Part shown: positions 7,710 through 16,405 of the stretch, piece by piece | How the letters are laid out: each line of letters starts with the position of its first letter | Numbering within the stretch: the stretch's first letter is position 1 | Source of the DNA: JABHIE01 sp964584805 | GTDB lineage: Bacteria; Planctomycetota; UBA1135 | Assembly: GCA_964584805.1 (NCBI GenBank) | Contig: CAZPAY010000004.1 | Span: 1-64,000 of the forward strand | Length of the DNA: 64,000 bases | Direction: 5' to 3' | The notes under the pieces: model-generated | What the model was told of the DNA's origin: nothing | Databases searched by the model: none | Seen by the model: only the letters and a program-made list of their open reading frames with translations | Translations under genes and position numbers: made by a program

Positions 7710-8549
7710 TTAATTGGCGCCGCAAGAGCAAGCGTGTTCTAGGGCAGTGGCTTCTTCTTCTTTGTAGTAGCCAAGGCGGATAATCAATTCATCAAAGTCA
7801 ACATGGTGACCGTTGAACTCGGGGCCTTCGACGCACGCAAATCGCGTCTCGCCGTCGACCGTAACGCGGCAAGCGCCGCACATGCCCGTGCCATCAATCA
7901 TGATGGGGTTGAGCGAGGCTTGCGTCGGGATGCCATGAGGCTCAGTCGTCTTGCAGACAAACTTCATCATGATGACGGGGCCAATCGTGATGACTTCGTC
8001 AATCTTTTCACCCGTTTGAATCAAATCTTCGAGTGCGTGTGTCACCAGACCCTCGCGGCCGTGTGAGCCGTCATCGGTTGTGATAATGAGCTCGTCGGCC
8101 TCGGCGCGGATTTCATCTTCGAGGATGAAAAGGTCTTTGTTGCGAGCACCCAAAATCACGATGACTTTGTTGCCGGCATCTTTGAGTGCTGTGACCTGAG
8201 GCCAGACCACCGCGTTGCCGATACCGCCGCCGACGCAAACAACTGTTTTGCCGCCTTCAGGGATATCTGTCGGGCGACCTAATGGGCCAGCCAAGTCCAA
8301 AATCTCGTCACCTTCGCGGAGAGCATTTAGGTCGCGCGTGGTTTTGCCGACTTCTTGAGCAACGAGCGTGATGGTGCCTTTTTCGGTGTCGCGATTGGCG
8401 ATGGTGAGGGGGATACGCTCACCCTCATCGCATGTGCGCAAAATGATGAATTGCCCGGCGCGGCCGCGCTCGGCAATGTGAGGAGCCTCAACCTCGAAGA
8501 GCATGGTCTTCGGAGCGAGCTCGCGTGTGGTAACAATCTTGTTGGGCAT
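7710..8549 (-). CDS. nfnA: FAD/NAD-binding small subunit of ferredoxin:NADP oxidoreductase (NfnA)
   Basis: This 279-residue protein starts at the ATG at 8549 (MPNKIVTTRELAPKT); residues before it have no similarity to the family. It has the ferredoxin-reductase layout: a flavin-binding barrel (RAGQFIILRTCDEGERIPLTI), an NAD-binding Rossmann lobe (VVCVGGGIGNAVVWPQVTALKDAG), and a C-terminal [2Fe-2S] site with MCGACR and RFACVEGPEFNG. It is the first gene of a two-gene operon with nfnB. This subunit carries the FAD and 2Fe-2S centre facing NAD(H) in NfnAB. It could supply or drain reduced ferredoxin for the benzoyl-CoA reductase encoded 40 kb away, which is speculation. Confidence 0.85.
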   Translation of the reverse strand: MPNKIVTTRELAPKTMLFEVEAPHIAERGRAGQFIILRTCDEGERIPLTIANRDTEKGTITLVAQEVGKTTRDLNALREGDEILDLAGPLGRPTDIPEGGKTVVCVGGGIGNAVVWPQVTALKDAGNKVIVILGARNKDLFILEDEIRAEADELIITTDDGSHGREGLVTHALEDLIQTGEKIDEVITIGPVIMMKFVCKTTEPHGIPTQASLNPIMIDGTGMCGACRVTVDGETRFACVEGPEFNGHHVDFDELIIRLGYYKEEEATALEHACSCGAN

Positions 8550-8688
8550 GGCTTCGTTTTTAACCCGTGAGGCCCTTCTGGCAAGTTCATTAGATAGTGA
8601 AATGGCTAGATTTTCAGTGAATTTGCCATAAATGGAGCAAATATGGGTAGGAAAACGGAAATTCAAATATGTGATAGACTCATTGTTG

Positions 8689-10125
8689 ATGAAGAATCTC
8701 AATAGCGCGGCTACGCGTCTGTTTCTTGCCGTTTTCCTAAGCGCGTTGGTGCTGACGGCTTCTCCCGCATTTGCCCGCGAGTGGCTCGTGGATCAAGCAG
8801 GCGCAGGACACTTCACAGCCATCCAAACCGCAATTTCAGATAGTCGCGTTAAGACGGGTGATGTTGTCCTTGTAAATGCGGGGGTTTACGATGAAAACAT
8901 CAATTTTTTGGGGAAGAACATCAGCTTGATTTCAACTTCGGGCTCCACTGCAACGCAGATTAGCGGTGGGCTTCTCGATACAGTCGTCACTTTTGCAAAT
9001 GGCGAAGATGAGCGCGCTCGCCTTGAGGGATTTTCTCTCGTAAACGGCCAAGCTGCTTATCGAGGGGGTGCGGTTTATTGTGATGCGACCTCTCCGACCA
9101 TTATGAACTGCCGGATGGTTCAGAATTACGCAACCTATGGTGCTGCCGTTTACGCGAGGAGTATCGCGGACCCCGTTTTTATCAATTGTGAGTTTCACGC
9201 GAATCGAGCCACCAACCAAGGCGGTGCGGTTTATGCCGATTATTGGAGCCATCCTACTTTTTACGATTGTGAATTTATTGGCAATTCGGCGGGGTGGTCA
9301 GGTGGTTGCGGTTACGGTTTTCAATCCACAATGAGCCTGCGTAATTGTTACATCGAAGGCAGCTCCGCAGATCGCGGCGGCGGTTTTCATGTCGTTGATT
9401 ATGCGATTTTGAATTTAACCGATTGCACGATGCGGCGCAATCACGGCGCATCAACGGGTGGCGCGGTCTTGGTGGACGGTTATGCAAATGCGAACATTCA
9501 AAATTCCATCCTCTGGAGTAACACTTCGGCGGCTGGCAAGAGTCTGCATTTAGTTGATTCGACGGCGGTTGCTGCGACGCGCTATTCCTGCCTAGAAGAC
9601 GGCGCGGGCCAAGGTTGGTTTGGTGTTGGCTGTATCGATATCGACCCATTCTTTGTGAATGGTTCATATTTGTGTCAAATCGCCGCGGGGCAGTCCGCCG
9701 ACAGCCCATGTGTCAATTCCGGAGACCCCACGCAAGTGGCTCCAACTGGAACAACGCGCACCGATCGTGTCGTAGATGATGGCGTGCCTGACATGGGCTT
9801 CCATCATGCCCTTTTGCCGCTTTATCTTGCCATCAATAACTTGGTTAGCGGCGGCACGGTGAGCATCCAAATATTCTTCGGCACTCCAAACGGGCAGGCC
9901 TATCTCGCCTATTCCCTCACGGGCGGCGGCCCCATGCCTACTATTTTTGGGGACGCCATGTTGACGCCACCCGTTTCCGTGATTCCGTTGAGCTTGAATT
10001 CTCAAGGGCAAACAACCCTGAATCAAGCTGTCCCTGTGGGGCTAGCAGGAATGCCCGTTTGGTTCCATGCAGTAGATGTCAGTCGTGGGATGTTCAGCAA
10101 CCCACTGGCTTTACAGATTCTGTAG
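8689..10125 (+). CDS. Secreted parallel beta-helix protein with shared C-terminal module
   Basis: This 478-residue protein starts at the ATG at 8689 with a signal peptide ending near SPAFA. It begins the helix with the usual HFTAIQTAISDSRVKTGDVVLVNAGVY motif (DUF1565/pectate-lyase-like start). About eight rungs follow of the GGAVYxDxxSxPTxxxCxFxxNxA type (residues 105-300), each carrying paired Cys and Asn ladders. A closing SADSPCVNSGDPT motif is typical of these proteins. Residues 375-478 are the C-terminal module found in other proteins here (GQAYLAYSLTGGG, then LAGMPVWFHAVD and SNPLALQIL). It probably acts at the cell surface or outside. No catalytic residues are evident. It is divergent from nfnA. 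Confidence 0.8.
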   Translation: MKNLNSAATRLFLAVFLSALVLTASPAFAREWLVDQAGAGHFTAIQTAISDSRVKTGDVVLVNAGVYDENINFLGKNISLISTSGSTATQISGGLLDTVVTFANGEDERARLEGFSLVNGQAAYRGGAVYCDATSPTIMNCRMVQNYATYGAAVYARSIADPVFINCEFHANRATNQGGAVYADYWSHPTFYDCEFIGNSAGWSGGCGYGFQSTMSLRNCYIEGSSADRGGGFHVVDYAILNLTDCTMRRNHGASTGGAVLVDGYANANIQNSILWSNTSAAGKSLHLVDSTAVAATRYSCLEDGAGQGWFGVGCIDIDPFFVNGSYLCQIAAGQSADSPCVNSGDPTQVAPTGTTRTDRVVDDGVPDMGFHHALLPLYLAINNLVSGGTVSIQIFFGTPNGQAYLAYSLTGGGPMPTIFGDAMLTPPVSVIPLSLNSQGQTTLNQAVPVGLAGMPVWFHAVDVSRGMFSNPLALQIL

Positions 10126-10189
10126 CTGGTTTTTTAATACACCTGCACCTTTCCCGCTTCACCCGGCAAATTCTGGCAATCCAGTCGCG

Positions 10190-11314
10190 CTAAGGCGTCT
10201 GTAGAGCGACGCCGCGCAAGGTGATTTCCCACTCTCTCAGAGTGCGCTTGGCCTGCTTGCGTGCCGTGCGGAAGGCGCGTTTTTGCTCTTTGAACATCTT
10301 GCGGTGAGCCACCGTGCGGCGCTCTTGAAACTCGCGCATCGCTGCGAGCATTTCTTTGCGAGCGGCTTGGAGCTCGTCAAGAGAACTTTCGAGTCGCTCG
10401 CGGAGCTGGCTCATGCTTGGCATCGGTGAGAATCGCTCTAGGCTTTCGGTGAAGCGGCGGCGGTAAATCACATCGTGCCCAACGCGCTGCAATTGACTCG
10501 CGAGCCCCATGCGGTGCAGAACCCAAATGACCCATTTGCCCGGGTCAAAGTTGTAAGCCTTGGGCCCATTGCGATAATCAGCACCATAGGCGTGGTGGTA
10601 ATTGTGATAACCCTCGCCAAAAGTAAAAAACGAAAGCAACCAATTGTCTTTGCTCGTGTTGGCGATGCTCCAGGGCTGGGTGCCAGAAATATGCGCAAGT
10701 GAGTTGATGAAAAAAGTGCAGTGGTGCAGAAGGACCACTTTCACGAGGCAGCCGAAGAGCAGCATGCCCCAAATATCGCCTGTCATCCAGCCGATTAACG
10801 CGGGGACGCCAAAGTTAAAGCCCGTTGACAAGTACATGTACCACCGATGCTGCCAGACGCAAATCGGGTCTTTTTTCAAATCAGGGACATTGTCGAAGTT
10901 GTGGTCAATATCGTTTTCGAAAAAGATCCAGCCGATGTGGGACCACCAAAAGCCGCGTTTGGCGTTGTAGGGGTCGTTGTCCGTGTCGACTTTGTTGTGG
11001 TGGTGGCGGTGGCCAGATGACCAGCGAATCACACTGCCTTGCCACGCGGCGCCGCCAAGAATCGCTCCGAGAAAACGGATAACCGCGGGAGCCTGAAACG
11101 ATCGGTGCGAGAACAGTCGGTGATAACCAACGGTGATGCCCAGCCCGGAAATGCCCCATAAGGCCACCATTGCGAGAATCTCGGCCGATGTGATGCCGTG
11201 GGTCATGGCCCACCACGGCACCAAAATCGCGACAAGCACCGGGGTGAGGGTCAGAAAAAGGATGTGCAGCCAAATGGGCTTGCCGCGGTTTGGGTTTTGG
11301 GTGGTGGTCTCCAT
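10190..11314 (-). CDS. Acyl-CoA (delta-9) fatty acid desaturase
   Basis: This 374-residue integral membrane di-iron enzyme has the three His boxes HRLFSHRSF, HRHHHNKVD and GEGYHNYHHAYG in the right order and spacing. Four membrane helices lie around residues 10-50 and 155-195. It inserts a double bond in acyl-CoA chains using O2 and electrons from a ferredoxin or cytochrome b5 partner. Residues 275-365 are an added, very basic Lys/Arg-rich coiled-coil tail (ARKEMLAAMREFQERRT, KQAKRTLREWE) not usual in bacterial homologues. The need for O2 shows the organism sees oxygen at least at times. It is divergent from the ABC-F gene. Confidence 0.85.
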   Translation of the reverse strand: METTTQNPNRGKPIWLHILFLTLTPVLVAILVPWWAMTHGITSAEILAMVALWGISGLGITVGYHRLFSHRSFQAPAVIRFLGAILGGAAWQGSVIRWSSGHRHHHNKVDTDNDPYNAKRGFWWSHIGWIFFENDIDHNFDNVPDLKKDPICVWQHRWYMYLSTGFNFGVPALIGWMTGDIWGMLLFGCLVKVVLLHHCTFFINSLAHISGTQPWSIANTSKDNWLLSFFTFGEGYHNYHHAYGADYRNGPKAYNFDPGKWVIWVLHRMGLASQLQRVGHDVIYRRRFTESLERFSPMPSMSQLRERLESSLDELQAARKEMLAAMREFQERRTVAHRKMFKEQKRAFRTARKQAKRTLREWEITLRGVALQTP

Positions 11315-11372
11315 GATTCAGGCGCAAACAGGCGGCTCATTCTACTTTGGCAGAGAGTAAAATCTTGGGTTC

Positions 11373-13319
11373 ATGCCACTCCTCACCCTCTCAGGAATTG
11401 CGAAGACTTACGACGAGCAGCGCCCGCTTTTTGCTGATGTTGACCTGACCGTGACTTCGACCGACCGCATTGGCCTCATTGGGCCAAACGGCGCGGGGAA
11501 GTCGACTTTGCTCAAAATTCTGGCGGGCATTGAGCTACCCGATACCGGCGAGCGCGTGATGCGGCGCGGGGTGCGCGTGGGCTATCTTGAGCAAGAGCCG
11601 CAATTCCCGAGCGAGATGACGATTGAGGAAGCCGTCCGCGCGGGGCTTGAGGGGCGCGAGGCCTTATTGGTTAATTTGGACGACTTGTATACGCAATTGG
11701 CCGACCCTGATTTGACTGAATCACGGCTTGTCACGCTTTCGCGACGGCAAGAGGCGCTTGAGCATCGTTTGGAAGAAATGGGCGGTCATGATGTCGAGCA
11801 CCGCATTGCCGCTGCGATTACGGGTGTCGGCTTAACCGACTCTTCTGCATTGTGCGGCACGCTTTCTGGTGGGGAAGCTAGGCGTGTTGCGTTGGCGCGT
11901 TTGCTTGTGGATGCCCCTGATGTTTTGCTGCTCGATGAGCCGACTAACCACCTTGATGCTTTTGTGATCGCTTGGTTGGAAAAACAATTGTCGGCATTAA
12001 AGGTGCCGCTTGTTTTGGTGACGCACGACCGGTTTTTGCTTGACCGCGTGGTGAATCGAATCGTGGAGGTCGATCGCGGCTCGACTTTTTCTTATCCCGG
12101 TAGTTATCACACTTATGTCGAGCGGCGTGCTGAGCGCTTGGCGAGTGAGCAAAAGTCGGAAAGTTCTCGGTTGGCTTTGCTGAAGCGCGAGACGGCATGG
12201 ATGCGCGCTGGCGTTTTGGGGCGCGGTACAAAAGCGAAAGCGAGGCAAGATCGTTTTCATGACTTAGCGAGTGTGAAAAAGTTGGTGGATGACGCACACC
12301 TTGAAATGCGCATCCCTCGCGGGCCGCGTTTGGGCAATAAGGTCGTCAAAGCAGAGGGCTTGAGCTTTGCGTATGGCGACCAGCCGATTTTAAATGGCTT
12401 AGATTTGAAAATTGAGCCTGATATGCGCTTGGGTATTGTTGGGCCAAATGGTGTTGGCAAGACAACTTTAATTCGGTTGTTACTTGGCATGCTTGAGCCG
12501 GATGCCGGCGAGGTCATTGTCGGCGATACGGTTGCATTCGGCACTTTAGACCAGAAACGAGAAGACTTAGACCCCGAGGCAACCGTCGCGGAAGAGGTCG
12601 CGGGCAAGAGTAGTCATGTGCGGGTCGGGGATCGCGACATTCATGTCGTGAGTTTTCTTGACCAGTTTTTGTTCCCGGGCAATTTGAAATTTGTCAAAGT
12701 GGGTTCGCTTTCTGGTGGTGAGCGGGGGCGCGTTTTGTTGGCCAAGTTGCTTTTGCAAGACTGCAATTTGTTGGTGCTTGATGAGCCAACCAACGATTTA
12801 GACCTCAACACATTGCGCGCGCTTGAGGAAGCGTTGTGCGCATTCCATGGTTGCGTTTTATTGGTGAGTCACGACCGATGGTTTTTGGATCGCGTGGCAA
12901 CACATGTTTTGCATTTAGACGGTCGTGGTGGCGCGTTTTTGCACACTGGCGATGTCAGTAGTTTGATGGAGCGATGGTCGCCAGGAGCGGTTGATGAAAA
13001 ACCTGCGCGCGTGGGGGCGTCTGCCCCTAAGACATCGGATGCAAAGCCCGCGCAAGTGGGCACGGATTCGTCGGCAAGCGTGCCGTCCGACAAGGTGGTC
13101 AAGTTGTCGTTTAAAGAGAAGAAAGAACTTGAGCAACTTTGGGCGCAAATCGAAACCAGTGAAATGCGGCTATCCGAAGTCGATGCAAAACTTGCCGACC
13201 CCTCGATTTATCAAGATGCGGGTGAAACCGTGCCAGCATTGCAAAAGGAGCGCGCCGAGCTAGATGAAGAATTGGCCGCCACGATGTCTCGTTGGGAAGA
13301 GTTGGCGGCGCGCGAATAA
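11373..13319 (+). CDS. uup: ABC-F family ATPase, Uup-type
   Basis: This 648-residue cytoplasmic protein has two ABC ATPase domains. Domain 1 has Walker A GPNGAGKST (about residue 36), signature LSGGE and Walker B LLLDEPTNHLDAF. Domain 2 has GPNGVGKTT, SLSGGERGR and LVLDEPTNDLDLN. The linker between them (about residues 225-300) is the basic coiled linker that enters the ribosomal E site in ABC-F factors. A C-terminal coiled coil (KLSFKEKKELEQLWAQIE to the end) and a Pro/Ala-rich spacer before it are typical of Uup. There is no membrane domain. ABC-F proteins rescue or tune stalled ribosomes; Uup also affects DNA transposition outcomes. Confidence 0.88.
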   Translation: MPLLTLSGIAKTYDEQRPLFADVDLTVTSTDRIGLIGPNGAGKSTLLKILAGIELPDTGERVMRRGVRVGYLEQEPQFPSEMTIEEAVRAGLEGREALLVNLDDLYTQLADPDLTESRLVTLSRRQEALEHRLEEMGGHDVEHRIAAAITGVGLTDSSALCGTLSGGEARRVALARLLVDAPDVLLLDEPTNHLDAFVIAWLEKQLSALKVPLVLVTHDRFLLDRVVNRIVEVDRGSTFSYPGSYHTYVERRAERLASEQKSESSRLALLKRETAWMRAGVLGRGTKAKARQDRFHDLASVKKLVDDAHLEMRIPRGPRLGNKVVKAEGLSFAYGDQPILNGLDLKIEPDMRLGIVGPNGVGKTTLIRLLLGMLEPDAGEVIVGDTVAFGTLDQKREDLDPEATVAEEVAGKSSHVRVGDRDIHVVSFLDQFLFPGNLKFVKVGSLSGGERGRVLLAKLLLQDCNLLVLDEPTNDLDLNTLRALEEALCAFHGCVLLVSHDRWFLDRVATHVLHLDGRGGAFLHTGDVSSLMERWSPGAVDEKPARVGASAPKTSDAKPAQVGTDSSASVPSDKVVKLSFKEKKELEQLWAQIETSEMRLSEVDAKLADPSIYQDAGETVPALQKERAELDEELAATMSRWEELAARE

Positions 13320-13358
13320 CGGGCTGGAAATCGGCGGTTTTATTCCCTAATCTCGGGT

Positions 13359-13819
13359 ATGAAGAAACTACTCGTTGCTGGCATTTTGGGCGGTCTCACG
13401 GCTTGGCTTTGGGGCTCAATGATTTGATTGTGTCGGGCGTGCATATGACCGCCGAGGAAAACGCCGCCGCGCAAGAAAAATGGGCGGCCGAAGCCGAGAC
13501 CGGGCCTTATGCATTTATCCATTTGCGCCCAAAGGGCATGGTCAGCGACCCGATGGGTGACATGCTTCGGGGTTTGTTGATTGAGATTTTGGCCGCATCG
13601 TTGATCGCTTATGTACTGCTGCAATTGCGCGATTCGACTTATTGGAAACGAGTGGGCATCGCGACGATGTTTGGTGTTTTTGCGGCGACTGTGGGCTCAT
13701 TGTTGTCATGGAATTACATGGGTATCAGCTCGATTTGGACCGTGCACGAAGGCCTAGATCACATCGCGTGTTGGTTTGTGACCGGTTTGGTCATCGCGCG
13801 ATTTACCCGGCCGGAATGA
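13359..13819 (+). pseudogene. Small integral membrane protein with one-base frameshift
   Basis: The ATG at 13359 starts MKKLLVAGILGGLTAWLWGSMI and then hits TGA at 13425. The frame one base over continues with VSGVHMTAEENAAAQEKWA and runs to 13819. Adding a single G at the TG (ATTTGATTG to ATTTGGATTG) restores WGSMIWIVSGVHM, which fits the family pattern of a membrane helix, a W-rich exit and a periplasmic loop. The rest has a periplasmic domain (GPYAFIHLRPKGM) and three membrane helices (about residues 75-95, 103-125 and 130-150). Since the missing base is a G in a GG run, an assembly error is likely and the gene may be intact. No function is assigned. Confidence 0.65.
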
Positions 13820-13850
13820 GACGCATAAAGCCACCGTCTGGCCGCGATTA

Positions 13851-15374
13851 CTAGTGCGCCCAATCAGGCAAGACGCCAGGCTCAATCCCGAGCACGGGGA
13901 TGCCAATCCAATAGACCGCCGCGGTGATGAGCGCGACACCCAGTAGATTCAGCGCAATGCCATAGCGCATCATCTCGTGGATTTTGATTTCGCCTGAGCC
14001 GAATGCGATTGCATTCGGGGCCGTTGCAACGGGCAGCATGAATGCGCATGACGCCGAAAGCGTCGCGGGAATCATGAGCAAGAGCGGGTTTGTATGCACC
14101 GCGACCGCCATGGAAGCCAAGATGGGTAAGACCAATTCGGTCGTGGCAAGATTGGATGTCAATTCCGTCAGGAAAGTCATCACAAGGCAAATGCAAAACA
14201 CCATTAGCAATGGGTGCATCGTTTCCAGACCCACGAGTTGCCCACCAAACCAAGCGGACAGCCCCGATTCTTTAAAGCCAGTCGCCAAGGCAAAGCCACC
14301 GCCAAACATCAAAACGATTCCCCATCGAATTCCGGATGCCGCCTCCCAATCCATCAATCGTTTTCCAGGCTGAGCGCGGGATGGAATGAGAAAAAGCAAA
14401 AGCGCAATCACAATGGCAACCGTGCCGTCGTCAACCGCTTTTGGATTTGAAAGTAGATTCGACCAACCCGGCAAAGTGATGCCGGCAACATCAAAGTCTT
14501 TGCGGAACATCCAACCAAAAACGAGAAGGAAAAACAAAACCGCAATCGCGCCTTGCTCAAAAGTCATCTTGCCCATGCGAGCATGTTCTTTCACAAACAA
14601 ATCGCGGCTCACGGGGATGCCACCTTTATCGATGCGCGCCAGTCGGCACAAAACCCACCAGGCGATGAGCACGAAAGTCGCGGCCGTTGGTAAAGCGAAA
14701 ACGAACCAGTTTGAAAATGACAATTCCGGCGCTTCCGGGAATGTGATCTCAAGAATACGCACAAGCGACAAATTGGGAGGAGTGCCGATTAAGGTCGCCA
14801 TCCCGCCAATGGAGGCCGAATAGGCGACACCCAAAATCAAGGCAATCGAAAAACGCTTGGCTTGCTTTGGCTCAAGGTGCTCACGGAACGGAATCAAAAT
14901 CGCCATCGCCATCGGCACCATCATCATGGTGGAGGCCGTGTTGCTAATCCACATCGACAAAAACCAAGTCGAGAGCATAAAACCTAAAATCACACGCCGC
15001 GGTTTGGTGCCGAGCATGCGCAAAATGCGTAACGCAATGCGTCGATGCAAATCCCACTTTTGCATGGATAGGGCGAATAAGAAACCACCGATAAACAAAA
15101 AGATGAGATGGTTGAAATAAGTTTGCGCGGTGGTGCGGCCGTCCATGATGCCGAGCAGTGGGAAGAGCGCTACGGGCAAAATCGAAGTCGCCGGAATGGG
15201 AATCGCTTCAGTGATCCACCAGCCGGCCATCAAAATGGCTACGGCCGCCATCCGTGTGACTTGCGGTGAGCCAGGTTGTAAGTCAGCAAGTAGCAAAACC
15301 GCGATTGCGGATAGCGGGATGACCCAGTTGCCGATGAGAGTGCGGATGGGGCTCGGTTGAGTTTCTGTTCTCAC
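13851..15374 (-). CDS. DASS/SLC13 family sodium:dicarboxylate symporter
   Basis: This 507-residue membrane protein has about 11-12 hydrophobic segments. It carries the two SNT-type sodium/substrate motifs of the DASS family: WISNTASTMMMVPMA near residue 145 and the equivalent VATAPNAIAFGSGEI near residue 455. ITEAIPIPATSILPVALFP is also characteristic. It is predicted to take up di- or tricarboxylates such as succinate or malate with Na+. It stands alone between two convergent/divergent neighbours. Substrate specificity is not visible. Confidence 0.85.
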   Translation of the reverse strand: MRTETQPSPIRTLIGNWVIPLSAIAVLLLADLQPGSPQVTRMAAVAILMAGWWITEAIPIPATSILPVALFPLLGIMDGRTTAQTYFNHLIFLFIGGFLFALSMQKWDLHRRIALRILRMLGTKPRRVILGFMLSTWFLSMWISNTASTMMMVPMAMAILIPFREHLEPKQAKRFSIALILGVAYSASIGGMATLIGTPPNLSLVRILEITFPEAPELSFSNWFVFALPTAATFVLIAWWVLCRLARIDKGGIPVSRDLFVKEHARMGKMTFEQGAIAVLFFLLVFGWMFRKDFDVAGITLPGWSNLLSNPKAVDDGTVAIVIALLLFLIPSRAQPGKRLMDWEAASGIRWGIVLMFGGGFALATGFKESGLSAWFGGQLVGLETMHPLLMVFCICLVMTFLTELTSNLATTELVLPILASMAVAVHTNPLLLMIPATLSASCAFMLPVATAPNAIAFGSGEIKIHEMMRYGIALNLLGVALITAAVYWIGIPVLGIEPGVLPDWAH

Positions 15375-15399
15375 TAGAGCAGGATACTAAACTAACACC

Positions 15400-16380
15400 G
15401 TGCGCATTTGCCTGTTAACCAATCAAGAGCTCGACACCATTCCGTTTCCGGCGGATGACTGGCCTTGTGACCCACGCCCTTTTTTGCCCGATGCGGAATG
15501 GGTGCTGGCGACTTTGACTGATAAAGCATCTGCTCCACTTGAGCTTGAGCCTTTCATTCAATCGGGTGAGTTTGATTTGTTTTTCAACCTTTGCGATGGC
15601 GCGGCTGATCAGGACAATTTACCTGGAATTGAGGTGATTGAATTGCTTGAGCGACATGGAGTGCCGTTTACCGGAGCGACCTCGAATTACTACGAGCCTA
15701 CACGCATGGAAATGAAAGCGGCTTGTGCACGGGCTGGAATTGCATCACCCGCTGGCATCCATGCCCGCACGATTTCTGATGTCGCCCGCGCGGCTGAGAC
15801 GTTGCGTTTTCCACTTTTTGTAAAACATTACAGCAGTTACGCGAGCGTGGATTTGACGCCGCAATCCAAAGTCGACACCCCTGCCGATTTGATGGTGCAG
15901 GCTGGCATCATCATGCAAAAACATGGTGGGGCCTTGATTGAGGAATACATCGAAGGCATTGAGTGCACGGTTTTGGTCGTTGAAAATGCCAACGACCCTC
16001 AGGCGCCGTTGACCTATACGCCGATTCAATATCGTTTCCCCGATGGCGAGAGTTTTAAGCACGAAGAGTTAAAGTGGGTCGATTACGACGGTCTGTCGAG
16101 TTTTCCTGTTCAAGATGCAAATCTAGCCGCGAGGCTCCGCGATGAATCGGCTCGATTTTTCGCTGCTTTAGGTGGTGCGGGTTTTGGGCGATGCGATATC
16201 CGCGTCTCTAATGATGGCACACCTTATATGCTTGAGATTAACCCCAATTGCGGGGTGTTTTATCCGCCGACCGATCCAGGCAGCGCCGACATTATTTTGG
16301 CACTCGAGGAAAACGGTCACGCGCGCTTTGCTGCTCAGTTAGCGTCAGCCGCGTTTGCGCGTTGCAAAGGCTTGGAATAG
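15400..16380 (+). CDS. D-Ala-D-Ala ligase-like ATP-grasp protein
   Basis: This 326-residue protein has a GTG start and reads MRICLLTNQELDTIPFP. It has the three-domain ATP-grasp plan: N-terminal domain ending in VPFTGATSNYYEPTRMEMK, the ATP-binding strands FPLFVKHYSSYASVDLT and GGALIEEYIEGIECTVLVVE, and the Mg site RCDIRVSNDGTPYMLEINPNCG with the Glu and Asn that bind magnesium. It is close to D-Ala-D-Ala ligases but lacks a clear second ddl context (no mur genes here). A role in making a peptide or peptide-like bond, perhaps on a natural product or cell wall precursor, is inferred. The tryptophanase-like gene follows after 25 bases on the same strand. Confidence 0.75.
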   Translation: MRICLLTNQELDTIPFPADDWPCDPRPFLPDAEWVLATLTDKASAPLELEPFIQSGEFDLFFNLCDGAADQDNLPGIEVIELLERHGVPFTGATSNYYEPTRMEMKAACARAGIASPAGIHARTISDVARAAETLRFPLFVKHYSSYASVDLTPQSKVDTPADLMVQAGIIMQKHGGALIEEYIEGIECTVLVVENANDPQAPLTYTPIQYRFPDGESFKHEELKWVDYDGLSSFPVQDANLAARLRDESARFFAALGGAGFGRCDIRVSNDGTPYMLEINPNCGVFYPPTDPGSADIILALEENGHARFAAQLASAAFARCKGLE

Positions 16381-16405
16381 TCGCAATAGGGCTTATTTCT
16401 TGCCC

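Noticed and set aside
6225..8549. Glutamate synthase small subunit and partner
   Set aside because: No large glutamate synthase subunit is adjacent; the ferredoxin-reductase-like partner with a 2Fe-2S C-terminus marks NfnAB or sulfide dehydrogenase.
13425..13427. In-frame TGA in the small membrane protein gene as a second selenocysteine site
   Set aside because: The frame after the TGA stops again within seven codons (LCRACI then TGA) and shows no homology to the rest of the gene, while a one-base shift restores a continuous membrane protein. A frameshift explains it better.
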